From the IMG/VR virus record IMGVR_UViG_3300048834_000065, positions 1 through 26,251 of that record: a stretch of DNA of 26,251 bases; one strand, written 5' to 3'. This document shows, in pieces, positions 1-5,884 of the stretch. Each line of letters begins with the position of its first letter. The stretch's first letter is position 1. A program made the position numbers and the translations under genes. A model generated the notes under the pieces. That model saw only the letters and a list, made by a program, of their open reading frames with translations. It had not been told where the DNA came from and ran no database searches. The DNA comes from a virus.

Positions 1-45
1 GGGGCGGGATGGTGGTGGGTTGGGGTTTTTTTTGTAGGTTTGCTT
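1..45. repeat. left terminal inverted repeat (45 bp)
   Basis: The first 45 bases are the exact reverse complement of the last 45 bases (26207-26251); the match stops at base 46. The outer 25 bases are G-rich with four runs of three or more G (1-4, 6-8, 17-19, 22-25), followed by eight T (26-33) and the element TAGGTTTG (35-42). The surrounding genome is AT-rich, so the composition changes sharply at the repeat. Because both copies sit exactly at the two ends, I infer these are genome termini. An assembly that stopped at the centre of a 90-bp palindrome in a circular or concatemeric molecule would look the same. Confidence 0.93.
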
Positions 46-74
46 GCACAGTATGTTTTTATTTGCTATATTTG
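44..74 (+). promoter_or_regulatory. early promoter, Bacteroidetes type
   Basis: TTG at 44-46, a 20-base spacer and TATATTTG at 67-74 fit the Bacteroidetes consensus TTTG-N19-21-TAnnTTTG. The -33 element straddles the inner edge of the terminal repeat, so this promoter belongs to the left end only. Transcription would start near base 80 and leave a leader of about 55 bases before the first early gene at 134. A small hairpin is possible in that leader (CCTC 81-84 with GAGG 91-94). Confidence 0.65.
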
Positions 75-133
75 CATCCCCCTCATTTAAGAGGTTGTTG
101 GATTTTACTACGGAATTTAAAAAACACAAATAT

Positions 134-637
134 ATGAAATTAGTAATTTTAGAAAGTCCTTACTCCGCTAATAGCGGATTAATGGATGTTGAAAAAAATG
201 TTGAATATGCGAAAGCGTGTTTGTTAGACAGTTTAAAAAGAGACGAAGCTCCAATAGCATCACATTTGCTTTATACTCAGGTTCTGGATGATGATGTTTT
301 GATTGAAAGAGGAATGGGTATCGCGGCTGGATTGGCTTGGGTTGAAGTAGCTGAAACTTCTGTATTCTATATTGATAATGGTTGGTCTAAAGGAATGAAA
401 TATGCCTTAGGTTTATTGATTAAAAAAGGAAAGTCTTTCGAGTGTAGGTCTATAAATAACGATGTTAATAAAATTCATTCAGCGTATCTATTTCAAATTG
501 ACAATGGATTTAGAAAAGAGGATGAACATAAACTTTGGGATTGTGTTGAAAAAAACATTTTATTCAAAACAGTAAAATCAGGAAGAACAGAAGCTCGTCA
601 AAAAGCATTAAAAACTTATAAAAAAGATTTAGAATAA
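134..637 (+). CDS. DUF7768-type nucleoside deoxyribosyltransferase-like protein
   Basis: A 167-residue protein resembling the DUF7768 / nucleoside 2-deoxyribosyltransferase-like family of phages. The typical signature is visible: N-terminal β-strand KLVILESPYS (2-11), helix NVEYAKACL (22-30), EAPIASHLLYTQVLDDD (38-54), ERGMGIAAGLAW (58-69) and DNGWSKGM (81-88). The family fold suggests binding or hydrolysis of a nucleotide or nucleotide-like substrate, but the substrate is unknown. The reading frame extends upstream to a TTG at 44, but conserved sequence begins at the ATG at 134, which sits in an A-rich context and after the promoter. It is the first gene of the early block, and its stop codon is directly followed by the ATG of the helicase gene. 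Confidence 0.82.
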   Translation: MKLVILESPYSANSGLMDVEKNVEYAKACLLDSLKRDEAPIASHLLYTQVLDDDVLIERGMGIAAGLAWVEVAETSVFYIDNGWSKGMKYALGLLIKKGKSFECRSINNDVNKIHSAYLFQIDNGFRKEDEHKLWDCVEKNILFKTVKSGRTEARQKALKTYKKDLE

Positions 638-2164
638 ATGGGATTAAACGCTATAAGTATTTACAACGAAAAGCACGAAGCGGAAGCTTTGAAGCTTCTT
701 CTAAAAGACAAGCGTTTAAAAAACTTAGGTAAAGGCGATGTAGCATTGTCGATAAACGAAACAGAAACTGAAGTCTATTTTAAAAAAACAGATAGAGGTT
801 GGATTGTTCAAAAAGAAATAAGCGTTATATCGACACCTAAGAATGTTTGGAATTTAAAGAAGGGGGATTTCTTAACTCCGTTTGATATTTTTGAAAAAGT
901 ATCCTGTAAAGGAAATACAAGTAACGCATTAATGGTTTTAAATAATCGGCTATTAAGCGTTAAGCCACCTTACATAAGGATTGGTGTAGATTATTTTAGA
1001 GTAAACGAAAGTGTTGACAATAGAGACATAACTCGAACTCAATTACTGCCGTGGACTAAGCAAGCTATAAGCGACGATTACTCAAAAGAGATTTTTGAAG
1101 TTATGCCAAAGTATATTGGATTTGGATTATTTCCTGATAATAAAAACTATGAGAAAACAAAGAATGGAATGTATAATCAATATTCTGAATTTTCTCACAA
1201 AGCATTTGAAGGAGATGTAACGGAAAAAGATATTCCGTGGAGTTTGAATTTAATTAAACATATTTGGGGAGAGCAATATGAGTTAGGATTAATATATATG
1301 AAAGTATTGTATTTATATCCGAAACAAATACTCCCTATTTTAGCACTTGTTAGCTCGGAAAGAGAAACAGGAAAGAGTACGTTTGGAGATTTGATAGGTA
1401 TAATGTATGGAGATAATTCTTGCGTTATTAGCCCTAGTGATATTGGCTCGAGTCATAACTCCTCTTATGCGGATAAAAACATAATACTAATTGAGGAGAC
1501 TAAAATTGACAGGGCTCAGGATTTAGAAAAAATTAAAACTCTTTCAACTCAGAAAAGAATAACAATAAACCCTAAATTCATAAAAGAATACTCTTTAGAT
1601 TTTTACGGAAAAATAATAATGTTTTCAAATCACGAAGATAGGTTTGTTAGAATTGACGAAGAAGAAAATAGGTATTGGGTTTTGAAAGTACCAACTTTAA
1701 AAGGAAAAGCTAATCACAATATTTTAGATGATTTAACCAAAGAGATACCAAAGTTTTTAAGATACTTGGAGCAATTACCTGAAGTAGATTTTTCACGCTC
1801 ACGAATGGTTTTCACTCAGGAAGAGATTGCAACAAACATACTTGAAAGAACAAAATTAAACAGCAGGTCTGGAGCGCATAAAGATATATTAATTCGTCTT
1901 GAACAGGAGATGATGGAAAATATTCATAAAGAATATATATACTTTAGACACGAAGATTTACACGCAAAATACTTTCAAAGAGGAAGTAATTATTCTGTTT
2001 CATATATAAGTGATGTTATAAGAAACGAAATGAAACTCGTTATGGATAACAGAACAAGAGAATGTTTAATCGGAGAAACGGAAAGAACAACTCAAGTAAG
2101 AGCGTATAGAGTAAAAAATGATTATTACGAATTTAACGGAGAACAGAAAGATGTTCCTTTTTAA
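638..2164 (+). CDS. SF3-type replicative helicase (DUF5906-like)
   Basis: A 508-residue protein whose central part is a superfamily 3 helicase. Walker A is SSERETGKSTF (239-249, K246), Walker B is NIILIEE (281-287), and motif C is KIIMFSNHED (325-334) with the sensor N331. A likely arginine finger follows in ENRYWVLK (R345). The C-terminal 150 residues are charged and probably form winged-helix DNA-binding structure. The N-terminal 200 residues show no primase catalytic signature that I recognise, so this is a helicase rather than a proven primase-helicase. The likely role is unwinding at the replication origin while host polymerase does synthesis, because no polymerase gene is present. It begins on the base after the upstream stop codon, which implies translational coupling. 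Confidence 0.85.
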   Translation: MGLNAISIYNEKHEAEALKLLLKDKRLKNLGKGDVALSINETETEVYFKKTDRGWIVQKEISVISTPKNVWNLKKGDFLTPFDIFEKVSCKGNTSNALMVLNNRLLSVKPPYIRIGVDYFRVNESVDNRDITRTQLLPWTKQAISDDYSKEIFEVMPKYIGFGLFPDNKNYEKTKNGMYNQYSEFSHKAFEGDVTEKDIPWSLNLIKHIWGEQYELGLIYMKVLYLYPKQILPILALVSSERETGKSTFGDLIGIMYGDNSCVISPSDIGSSHNSSYADKNIILIEETKIDRAQDLEKIKTLSTQKRITINPKFIKEYSLDFYGKIIMFSNHEDRFVRIDEEENRYWVLKVPTLKGKANHNILDDLTKEIPKFLRYLEQLPEVDFSRSRMVFTQEEIATNILERTKLNSRSGAHKDILIRLEQEMMENIHKEYIYFRHEDLHAKYFQRGSNYSVSYISDVIRNEMKLVMDNRTRECLIGETERTTQVRAYRVKNDYYEFNGEQKDVPF

Positions 2165-2173
2165 AAAATAACT

Positions 2174-2521
2174 ATGGCAAAAACGACAATGTATATGGCT
2201 AAAATCGACACAGTTGATTTTATAAAATGGAAAGAAGCTAAAAGCGAGTTTAACGGCAGGCTTATGTTTCAACTTTGGATTGACCATTTATCAATTCCAA
2301 AAAACTTCAACGCATTTCTAAGAAAAGTTGAGGATGATGAAAGAGAGCGTTCGGAAGGAGCTTTGACGAAAAGCAAGTTGACAAAACTCAATAAAGAGAA
2401 TTGGAAAAACTTTCTTGCCTTGTGTATAAAAAATGAAATGTGCGGGAATGATATGATAAACATATTAGTTAAGCACTTTAACAAACACGGATACTGTGTT
2501 GAAACTAAAATAAAGGTTTAA
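2174..2521 (+). CDS. hypothetical early protein, 115 aa
   Basis: A charged protein of 115 residues, not recognised. The N-terminal half is rich in aromatic and basic residues (DFIKWKEAK, FQLWIDHL) and a short loop of acidic and basic residues (EDDERERSEG, about 53-62) links two predicted helical segments. There are no cysteine clusters, nucleotide-binding motifs or membrane segments. It follows the helicase gene by nine bases and precedes a 49-codon gene by two, so it is clearly in the early operon. A role as a replication accessory or host-takeover protein is possible from position only. Confidence 0.7.
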   Translation: MAKTTMYMAKIDTVDFIKWKEAKSEFNGRLMFQLWIDHLSIPKNFNAFLRKVEDDERERSEGALTKSKLTKLNKENWKNFLALCIKNEMCGNDMINILVKHFNKHGYCVETKIKV

Positions 2522-2523
2522 TT

Positions 2524-2673
2524 ATGTTGATGCAATATTTTGATATCGATGATTGCCCATACGCTATCAACTCTTTTATGGAGAGAGAAAAAATCTCAAT
2601 AGAAAGGATAATATCCTTTTCTCATAGCGATAAAACAATAATAATGTATTATGGCAGTAAAAAGCGAAGATAG
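2524..2673 (+). CDS. small hypothetical protein, 49 aa
   Basis: A 49-residue frame starting at ATG 2524 with no gap to spare between neighbours: it begins two bases after the previous stop and overlaps the nuclease start by 23 bases. It is acidic at the N-terminus (YFDIDDCPYAINSF) and ends in a β-strand-like segment (DKTIIMYYG) plus a basic tail. The pattern of an alternating hydrophobic strand, a helix and a final strand resembles tiny Cse60/DUF2758-type proteins, but this is only a visual likeness. The tight operon spacing is the main reason to call it a gene. Confidence 0.6.
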   Translation: MLMQYFDIDDCPYAINSFMEREKISIERIISFSHSDKTIIMYYGSKKRR

Positions 2674-3001
2674 AATACAACAGGAATGTTATAGATGGTT
2701 TCATAACGTATTTCCAGATTTACGCGGACTTCTTTTTCACGTGCCAAATGGCGGTTCACGAGATGGAAGAGAAGCTGCTAAGTTTAAAACGATGGGTGTT
2801 TACGCTGGCGTATCGGATTTGATATTTCTATTTAATAAAAAATGCCACTTAATAGAACTTAAAAACGAATATGGCAGACAATCTAAAGCACAAAAAGACT
2901 GGCAATCTTCTGTTCAGGCGCAAGGATTTGATTATCATATTTGCTTCACTCTTGAGGAATTTACTAAACTAATACACAAAATAATAGATGAAAACAATTG
3001 A
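2651..3001 (+). CDS. VRR-NUC domain nuclease
   Basis: A 116-residue protein consisting of a single phage-type VRR-NUC domain of the PD-(D/E)XK superfamily. Visible hallmarks are the helix-1 glutamate in EDRIQQECYRWF (6-17), the HVPNGGSRD turn, GVSDLIFLF carrying the metal-binding aspartate, the catalytic HLIELKNEYG with E-x-K, and the following QKDWQ. Stand-alone viral VRR-NUC proteins include structure-specific nucleases, and some cut Holliday junctions. In this genome it could resolve replication or recombination intermediates, and possibly cruciforms formed by the terminal palindrome. The ATG at 2651 overlaps the end of the preceding small gene. Confidence 0.9.
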   Translation: MAVKSEDRIQQECYRWFHNVFPDLRGLLFHVPNGGSRDGREAAKFKTMGVYAGVSDLIFLFNKKCHLIELKNEYGRQSKAQKDWQSSVQAQGFDYHICFTLEEFTKLIHKIIDENN

Positions 3002-3221
3002 AAAAGATACTTACTGTTTCGAATGTAGAATACTTACCGATACAGTAGAGACTGAAAGCGGAAAATCAATTTGTAAAAATTGTGGAAGATTAAAAAAGGA
3101 AACAACTAAATCCTTGCAGATGAAAAGGAAATTATTTTCAATATTCTTAGGATTTTTATTTGTTCTTGGATGGATAGGATGGGGTGTTGTGTTCGTTTTA
3201 CTTTACAGGTATGTTTTCTAA
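2988..3221 (+). CDS. zinc-ribbon membrane protein, 77 aa
   Basis: A 77-residue protein with two parts. The N-terminal half carries a CxxC...CxxC pair (CFEC and CKNC, about 10-32), typical of a small zinc ribbon. The C-terminal half is one strong membrane helix (about 49-74, rich in F, L, W and G) after a basic KRK stop. It would sit in the inner membrane with the zinc ribbon in the cytoplasm. Function is unknown; superinfection exclusion or anchoring of replication to the membrane are possibilities from architecture alone. It overlaps the nuclease stop by 14 bases, is the last early gene, and its 3' end overlaps the 3' end of the opposing gene by 24 bases. Confidence 0.7.
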   Translation: MKTIEKDTYCFECRILTDTVETESGKSICKNCGRLKKETTKSLQMKRKLFSIFLGFLFVLGWIGWGVVFVLLYRYVF

Positions 3222-3422
3222 CTTAATCCCATAATGTATATAAGCTTTTTGAATAGCCTCCAAGACATCCTTATTGTTTTTGTGGGCTATTTTTGATGTA
3301 TTTGGTATCGTACCTTTGTCGGTATCTTCTTCAGTACGAACAAAAAAGCCGTCCTTAGTTTTTATTGGATAAATCCTAAGTCCAGCTTTTATACATATTG
3401 ACATTGCTTTGTTTAGTTCCAT
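3198..3422 (-). CDS. hypothetical protein, 74 aa
   Basis: A 74-residue protein with no family I recognise. It begins MELNKAMSICIKAGLRIYP and has a central β-like segment (DGFFVRTEED) followed by two short helices. The frame can be extended three codons to a TTG, but the ATG at 3422 is the better start; it overlaps the upstream gene's stop by ten bases. It is the last gene of the leftward tRNA cassette and ends convergently inside the last codons of the rightward early block. Confidence 0.62.
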   Translation of the reverse strand: MELNKAMSICIKAGLRIYPIKTKDGFFVRTEEDTDKGTIPNTSKIAHKNNKDVLEAIQKAYIHYGIKLENIPVK

Positions 3423-3643
3423 ATGAAACAAATATCACGAATTCTTTCGATTTGATTGTTGTTCAATTGGTTTTGATAAAACTCCAAATAAGCAATAGAA
3501 GCGTTAATCCTGTTTTGAACAGCGTCTTGACAATTTTTATAACCTTCGGTTGTAGAGTCTGTGATTTCTCCATTTGAAGCGATTTGACTGATACGCCATT
3601 CTCCAGCTTCGTCTTTATATTCTTTTATTTTTGGCTTTGACAT
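3413..3643 (-). CDS. DUF1508 (YegP-like) small protein
   Basis: A 76-residue protein that fits the DUF1508/YegP repeat pattern. It shows KEYKDEAGEWRISQIASNG (7-25), then a turn, EGYKN (33-37) and a helix CQDAVQNRI. YegP-family domains form small β-sheet plus helix folds, and their function is not well established. The C-terminal 25 residues (NQLNNNQIERIRDICF) are outside the domain. The ATG at 3643 lies two bases after the stop of the 58-residue gene upstream, and the stop overlaps the next start, so the three small genes form one unit. Confidence 0.72.
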   Translation of the reverse strand: MSKPKIKEYKDEAGEWRISQIASNGEITDSTTEGYKNCQDAVQNRINASIAYLEFYQNQLNNNQIERIRDICFIWN

Positions 3644-3645
3644 AA

Positions 3646-3822
3646 CTAATCTGCTTTTAATTGTTTTGCTTCGCGCTGTATTGCTTGCGCTAACTTTGTT
3701 TTTGTTTGCTTACCAAGAACCATTCCAACTTCGTAAGGAGCTCGTAATGCGTTGCAGTTACTTATAGAGAATTTTCTCTTACCTCTGTTTGCTGATTTCT
3801 TTTCTGTGTGTTTTCGTTTCAT
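3646..3822 (-). CDS. small basic hypothetical protein, 58 aa
   Basis: A 58-residue, strongly basic frame from ATG 3822 to TAG 3646, too short for many gene callers. It starts MKRKHTEKKSANRGKRKF and ends in a helix with KQTKTKLAQAIQREAKQ. A nearby ATG five bases upstream is closed at once by a stop. High Lys/Arg content suggests nucleic acid binding. It lies 27 bases downstream of the tRNA and two bases before the DUF1508 gene, so it is probably co-transcribed with both. I do not recognise a family. Confidence 0.6.
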   Translation of the reverse strand: MKRKHTEKKSANRGKRKFSISNCNALRAPYEVGMVLGKQTKTKLAQAIQREAKQLKAD

Positions 3823-3849
3823 TTCATTTTTGTTTTTAAGTTAATGTTG

Positions 3850-3922
3850 TGGAACTGATGGGATTCGAACCCACATCCTTCTCGTTGCAAACGAGATGCT
3901 AAGCCAGTTTAGCTACAGCCCC
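3850..3922 (-). tRNA. tRNA-Ala(UGC)
   Basis: A complete cloverleaf on the minus strand. Acceptor stem GGGGCTG pairs with CAGTTCC and includes the G3:U70 wobble pair that marks alanine tRNAs. The D arm is GCTA...TAGC with GG in the loop. The anticodon stem TCTCG/CGAGA encloses TTTGCAA (anticodon TGC). The variable loop is AGGAT and the T arm is GTGGG-TTCGAAT-CCCAT. Discriminator base is A73. The 3' CCA is not encoded (next bases are CAA) and would be added by the host. It reads GCA codons, perhaps supporting late protein synthesis. Confidence 0.95.
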
Positions 3923-4100
3923 AAATTGTCCGTTTTACTTTGAAAAGGACAAAAGTCAGTCTAATGAGAATTATTCGCTGAAAACACAAACAAGAGTTTA
4001 TGGCGGATTACAAATTTGATACGGCGTCCATTCCGCACATTCTCACAATCTACTATATCGACAAATATAGATTTTGATAATCCTTAGTAATTTTACTTAC
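3923..4100 (-). ncRNA. structured leader upstream of the tRNA (candidate RNA)
   Basis: About 178 bases between the predicted start site near 4100 and the tRNA contain no credible reading frame but several inverted repeats: CTATAT 4053-4058 with ATATAG 4065-4070; TGAGAAT 3965-3971 with ATTCTCA 4039-4045; nested inside it GCGGA 4003-4007 with TCCGC 4032-4036; and TTGTCC 3926-3931 with GGACAA 3947-3952. It could be a tRNA processing leader or a separate small RNA. A second TATATTTG on the minus strand (4070-4063) lacks a -33 partner. Confidence 0.35.
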
Positions 4101-4105
4101 GGTTA

Positions 4106-4137
4106 CAAATATAGGTAAAAAAAACATACCGCACAAA
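4106..4137 (-). promoter_or_regulatory. promoter of the tRNA / small-protein cassette
   Basis: On the minus strand TTTG (4137-4134), a 20-base spacer and TATATTTG (4113-4106) match the Bacteroidetes promoter consensus. Start of transcription is expected near 4100. Its -33 TTTG is the end of the T-tract of the terminator of the late operon, so transcription stops and restarts in the same 40 bases. Confidence 0.7.
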
Positions 4138-4163
4138 AAAACCCCTATAAATTAACGGGGGTT
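4135..4163 (-). terminator. late operon terminator
   Basis: On the minus strand AACCCC (4163-4158) and GGGGTT (4145-4140) form a GC-rich stem with a 12-base loop followed by a run of seven T (4141-4135). It lies downstream of the spanin gene, the last gene of the late block, and ends that long transcript. The opposite strand has a weaker T-rich tail, so function for rightward transcripts is possible. Confidence 0.8.
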
Positions 4164-4294
4164 GTTTTAAGCTATTTTGAAGCCATTTTTAGCTCACTTT
4201 TTTGAGGTTGTTACCAATACACGATGATTGCGTAAAGATGTCAGATTTGATAGGCTGGAGGTCTGTGCTGGCGTTTTAAACCATAAAACAAAAC
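4164..4294. other. non-coding stretch after the spanin gene
   Basis: These 131 bases hold no reading frame of useful length on either strand. Small inverted repeats are present (CTCA/TGAG around 4192-4205; GCTA/TAGC around 4171-4193). It is probably the 3' untranslated end of the late mRNA. Together with the leader and terminator next to it, it makes up the only gene-poor stretch longer than 300 bases (3923-4294). Confidence 0.5.
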
Positions 4295-4801
4295 TTATAA
4301 TCTACTCAAAACCTGTTCGATAACCTTGCTTTGTTTCCTAAATTGATAAAATAACACAAATATAGCAACAGCAACAACAAGAGCAAATCCAATAAAAAAG
4401 TATAAAATAATCATTGGGCTTACGGATTTTTCGCTCTCTAAATCCTTTTCTTTTATAGCTTCAATAAGTTCTTTGTTGTTCTTTTCTATTACTTCTATAA
4501 ATCCAGAAACACATTCCGCTGCGGTAAGTTTTCCTTCTTTATCATAATATAAAGTTTGAGTTGTTCCTGTTACGTAATTCTTACGAGTTATAATAGTATC
4601 TTTAAAAACAACATTCGGAACTTCGTATCTAACTGTATCGCCAAGTCTTTTTGTTATCTTTTCTGACGACTCGGTTAGCTGTGAATTAGACTCGTTTCTC
4701 TTTACTTTTCTAGTTGCTTCACATCCAATAAAGCAATAGATAATAAAAATAAATACAGCTAATATACAGGCTTTTACAAATATTCTAAAATTTTCTTCCA
4801 T
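4295..4801 (-). CDS. unimolecular spanin (u-spanin) candidate
   Basis: A 168-residue protein with lipoprotein signal and C-terminal membrane helix. A hydrophobic N-terminal segment (11-26) ends in a lipobox-like FIGC with C27 as the lipidation site. A periplasmic stretch follows, with predicted β-strand then helical structure (28-128). One strong membrane helix (129-153) precedes a short basic tail. Outer-membrane lipid anchor plus inner-membrane helix in one chain is the architecture of u-spanins, which fuse the two membranes at lysis. Position right after holin and endolysin supports this. No sequence family is recognised, so the call rests on topology and context. Its ATG lies two bases after the endolysin stop. 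Confidence 0.68.
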   Translation of the reverse strand: MEENFRIFVKACILAVFIFIIYCFIGCEATRKVKRNESNSQLTESSEKITKRLGDTVRYEVPNVVFKDTIITRKNYVTGTTQTLYYDKEGKLTAAECVSGFIEVIEKNNKELIEAIKEKDLESEKSVSPMIILYFFIGFALVVAVAIFVLFYQFRKQSKVIEQVLSRL

Positions 4802-4803
4802 AA

Positions 4804-5304
4804 TTACAATATTGGATATCCTTGTGAGTCTTTTTGTTTTGCCTGTAATTCGGTTACACTACATCCAAACGTATTTTCAAAATGAGGATAGTCTTTAAAA
4901 GACCTCCAATCTCCACCCCAAGACCATCCTTTTGATTTGAAATAATCGACAACTTCCATCCAATCAGCTTTCTTGTTCATATCCAAGTCTTTGGTTCTAT
5001 CCCAGCTTGCGGTTTCAAAAGTACCGTTTCCGTCTAAATCGTAAAGGATTACTATGTCAAAAGCAAGTCCATAATTATGTACGCTTTTACCTCCTCTTGC
5101 GTTTGTAACTTTTGGTCCGCTTTTTGTCCTACCTTGTGCGTATAGAGCATCCTGCTCTGCAATTGTTCTTAATCCTTGAGCAAATCGAAGTCTAATTCCT
5201 TTTGCTAGTTTATTATTGATTTCAAGATATTGCTCTTTTAATTCTTTCCTAATTTTAGGGTGCAATTTCTCTATTCTATCTAGTGTAATTTGGTCGTGTG
5301 CCAT
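4804..5304 (-). CDS. endolysin, M15-family L-Ala-D-Glu-type peptidase
   Basis: A 166-residue zinc peptidase of the M15 (VanY/CwlK-like) family that cuts peptide stems of peptidoglycan. Zinc ligands and active-site motifs are visible: GLRTIAEQDALYAQGRT (44-60), SVHNYGLAFDI with H76 and D83, and DYPHFE with H141. The WSWGGDW segment before the last motif is typical of phage members. There is no signal peptide or membrane segment, so export to the periplasm depends on the holin encoded just upstream. The domain fills the whole protein; no cell-wall binding domain is attached, as is usual for phages of Gram-negative hosts. Confidence 0.92.
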   Translation of the reverse strand: MAHDQITLDRIEKLHPKIRKELKEQYLEINNKLAKGIRLRFAQGLRTIAEQDALYAQGRTKSGPKVTNARGGKSVHNYGLAFDIVILYDLDGNGTFETASWDRTKDLDMNKKADWMEVVDYFKSKGWSWGGDWRSFKDYPHFENTFGCSVTELQAKQKDSQGYPIL

Positions 5305-5315
5305 ATCTTTATATT

Positions 5316-5882
5316 TTATGAGTTATTGTTTTGCTGTTCTTCTTCTTCTTCTTCTTTTTTGTTTTTACTATCGATTAAGTCTTTTAAATTTCCATTCTTA
5401 TTGAAATTGTAAAGTCGCTTCATAACCCATTCCGGCGGATGCTCTCCATCGCTTAATAGGTATATGTTTTTAATTATCTTCGTTCCTGGATACAAAAGCG
5501 TCGCAATCTGAAGCACAGTTCTAAAGCTATTCACAACAGTTCCGTTGCTTGCTCTACTTATTATAAGTTCTAAGACAAGATAAGTCGTTCCTATTATTAT
5601 TATCATAAGCATTGTTTTTATCAACAAAGTACCCCAACTAAATCCCCCGTAAACAGCTCTCATTACACCACCTAGTGTTGCGTTTATTGAAACGATGATT
5701 ATCATCGCAATCATAAATCCTTCGTAGGTTAAGTACCATTTTTCCAGTGCTGAAAATATAAACAGAATTGGACTGAACGTCATTAAAAACTTTGATACAT
5801 TTGTAATCCTATCCCAGATACTAGAGTCACTATCTCCAGCTAAAACAAGTCCATAAAAAATCTTCAATAAGTAGGTTTTCAT
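5316..5882 (-). CDS. holin
   Basis: A 188-residue membrane protein with three predicted helices (about 32-50, 56-75 and 87-110) and a long charged C-terminus ending in a run of glutamates and asparagines. The size, topology and place directly before the endolysin indicate a holin of the kind common in Bacteroidetes phages. An in-frame ATG eleven codons upstream (5915) would overlap the spike gene; the ATG at 5882, two bases after the spike stop codon and at the start of the hydrophobic protein, is preferred. The run of E codons is a GAA/GAG microsatellite (5338-5358), which could be a slippage-prone site. Confidence 0.78.
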   Translation of the reverse strand: MKTYLLKIFYGLVLAGDSDSSIWDRITNVSKFLMTFSPILFIFSALEKWYLTYEGFMIAMIIIVSINATLGGVMRAVYGGFSWGTLLIKTMLMIIIIGTTYLVLELIISRASNGTVVNSFRTVLQIATLLYPGTKIIKNIYLLSDGEHPPEWVMKRLYNFNKNGNLKDLIDSKNKKEEEEEEQQNNNS

Positions 5883-5884
5883 AA

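Noticed and set aside
22-33. Ciliate-like telomere repeat GGGGTTTT
   Set aside because: A single unit, and the G-rich strand is the 5' strand, opposite to real telomeres.
1-45. Protein-primed replication (phi29/PRD1 type)
   Set aside because: Inverted repeats and terminal GGGG fit, but no family B polymerase or terminal protein gene is visible.
44-133. N-terminal extension of the first early gene to TTG at 44
   Set aside because: Family similarity begins at the ATG at 134, and the extension would start on top of the predicted promoter.
2066-2484. Minus-strand frames of about 71-73 codons opposite the early genes
   Set aside because: They overlap well-supported early genes and have composition typical of antisense of AT-rich coding DNA.
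3850-3922. tRNA gene as an integration attachment site
   Set aside because: No integrase or recombinase in the window, and no repeated fragment of the tRNA was seen.
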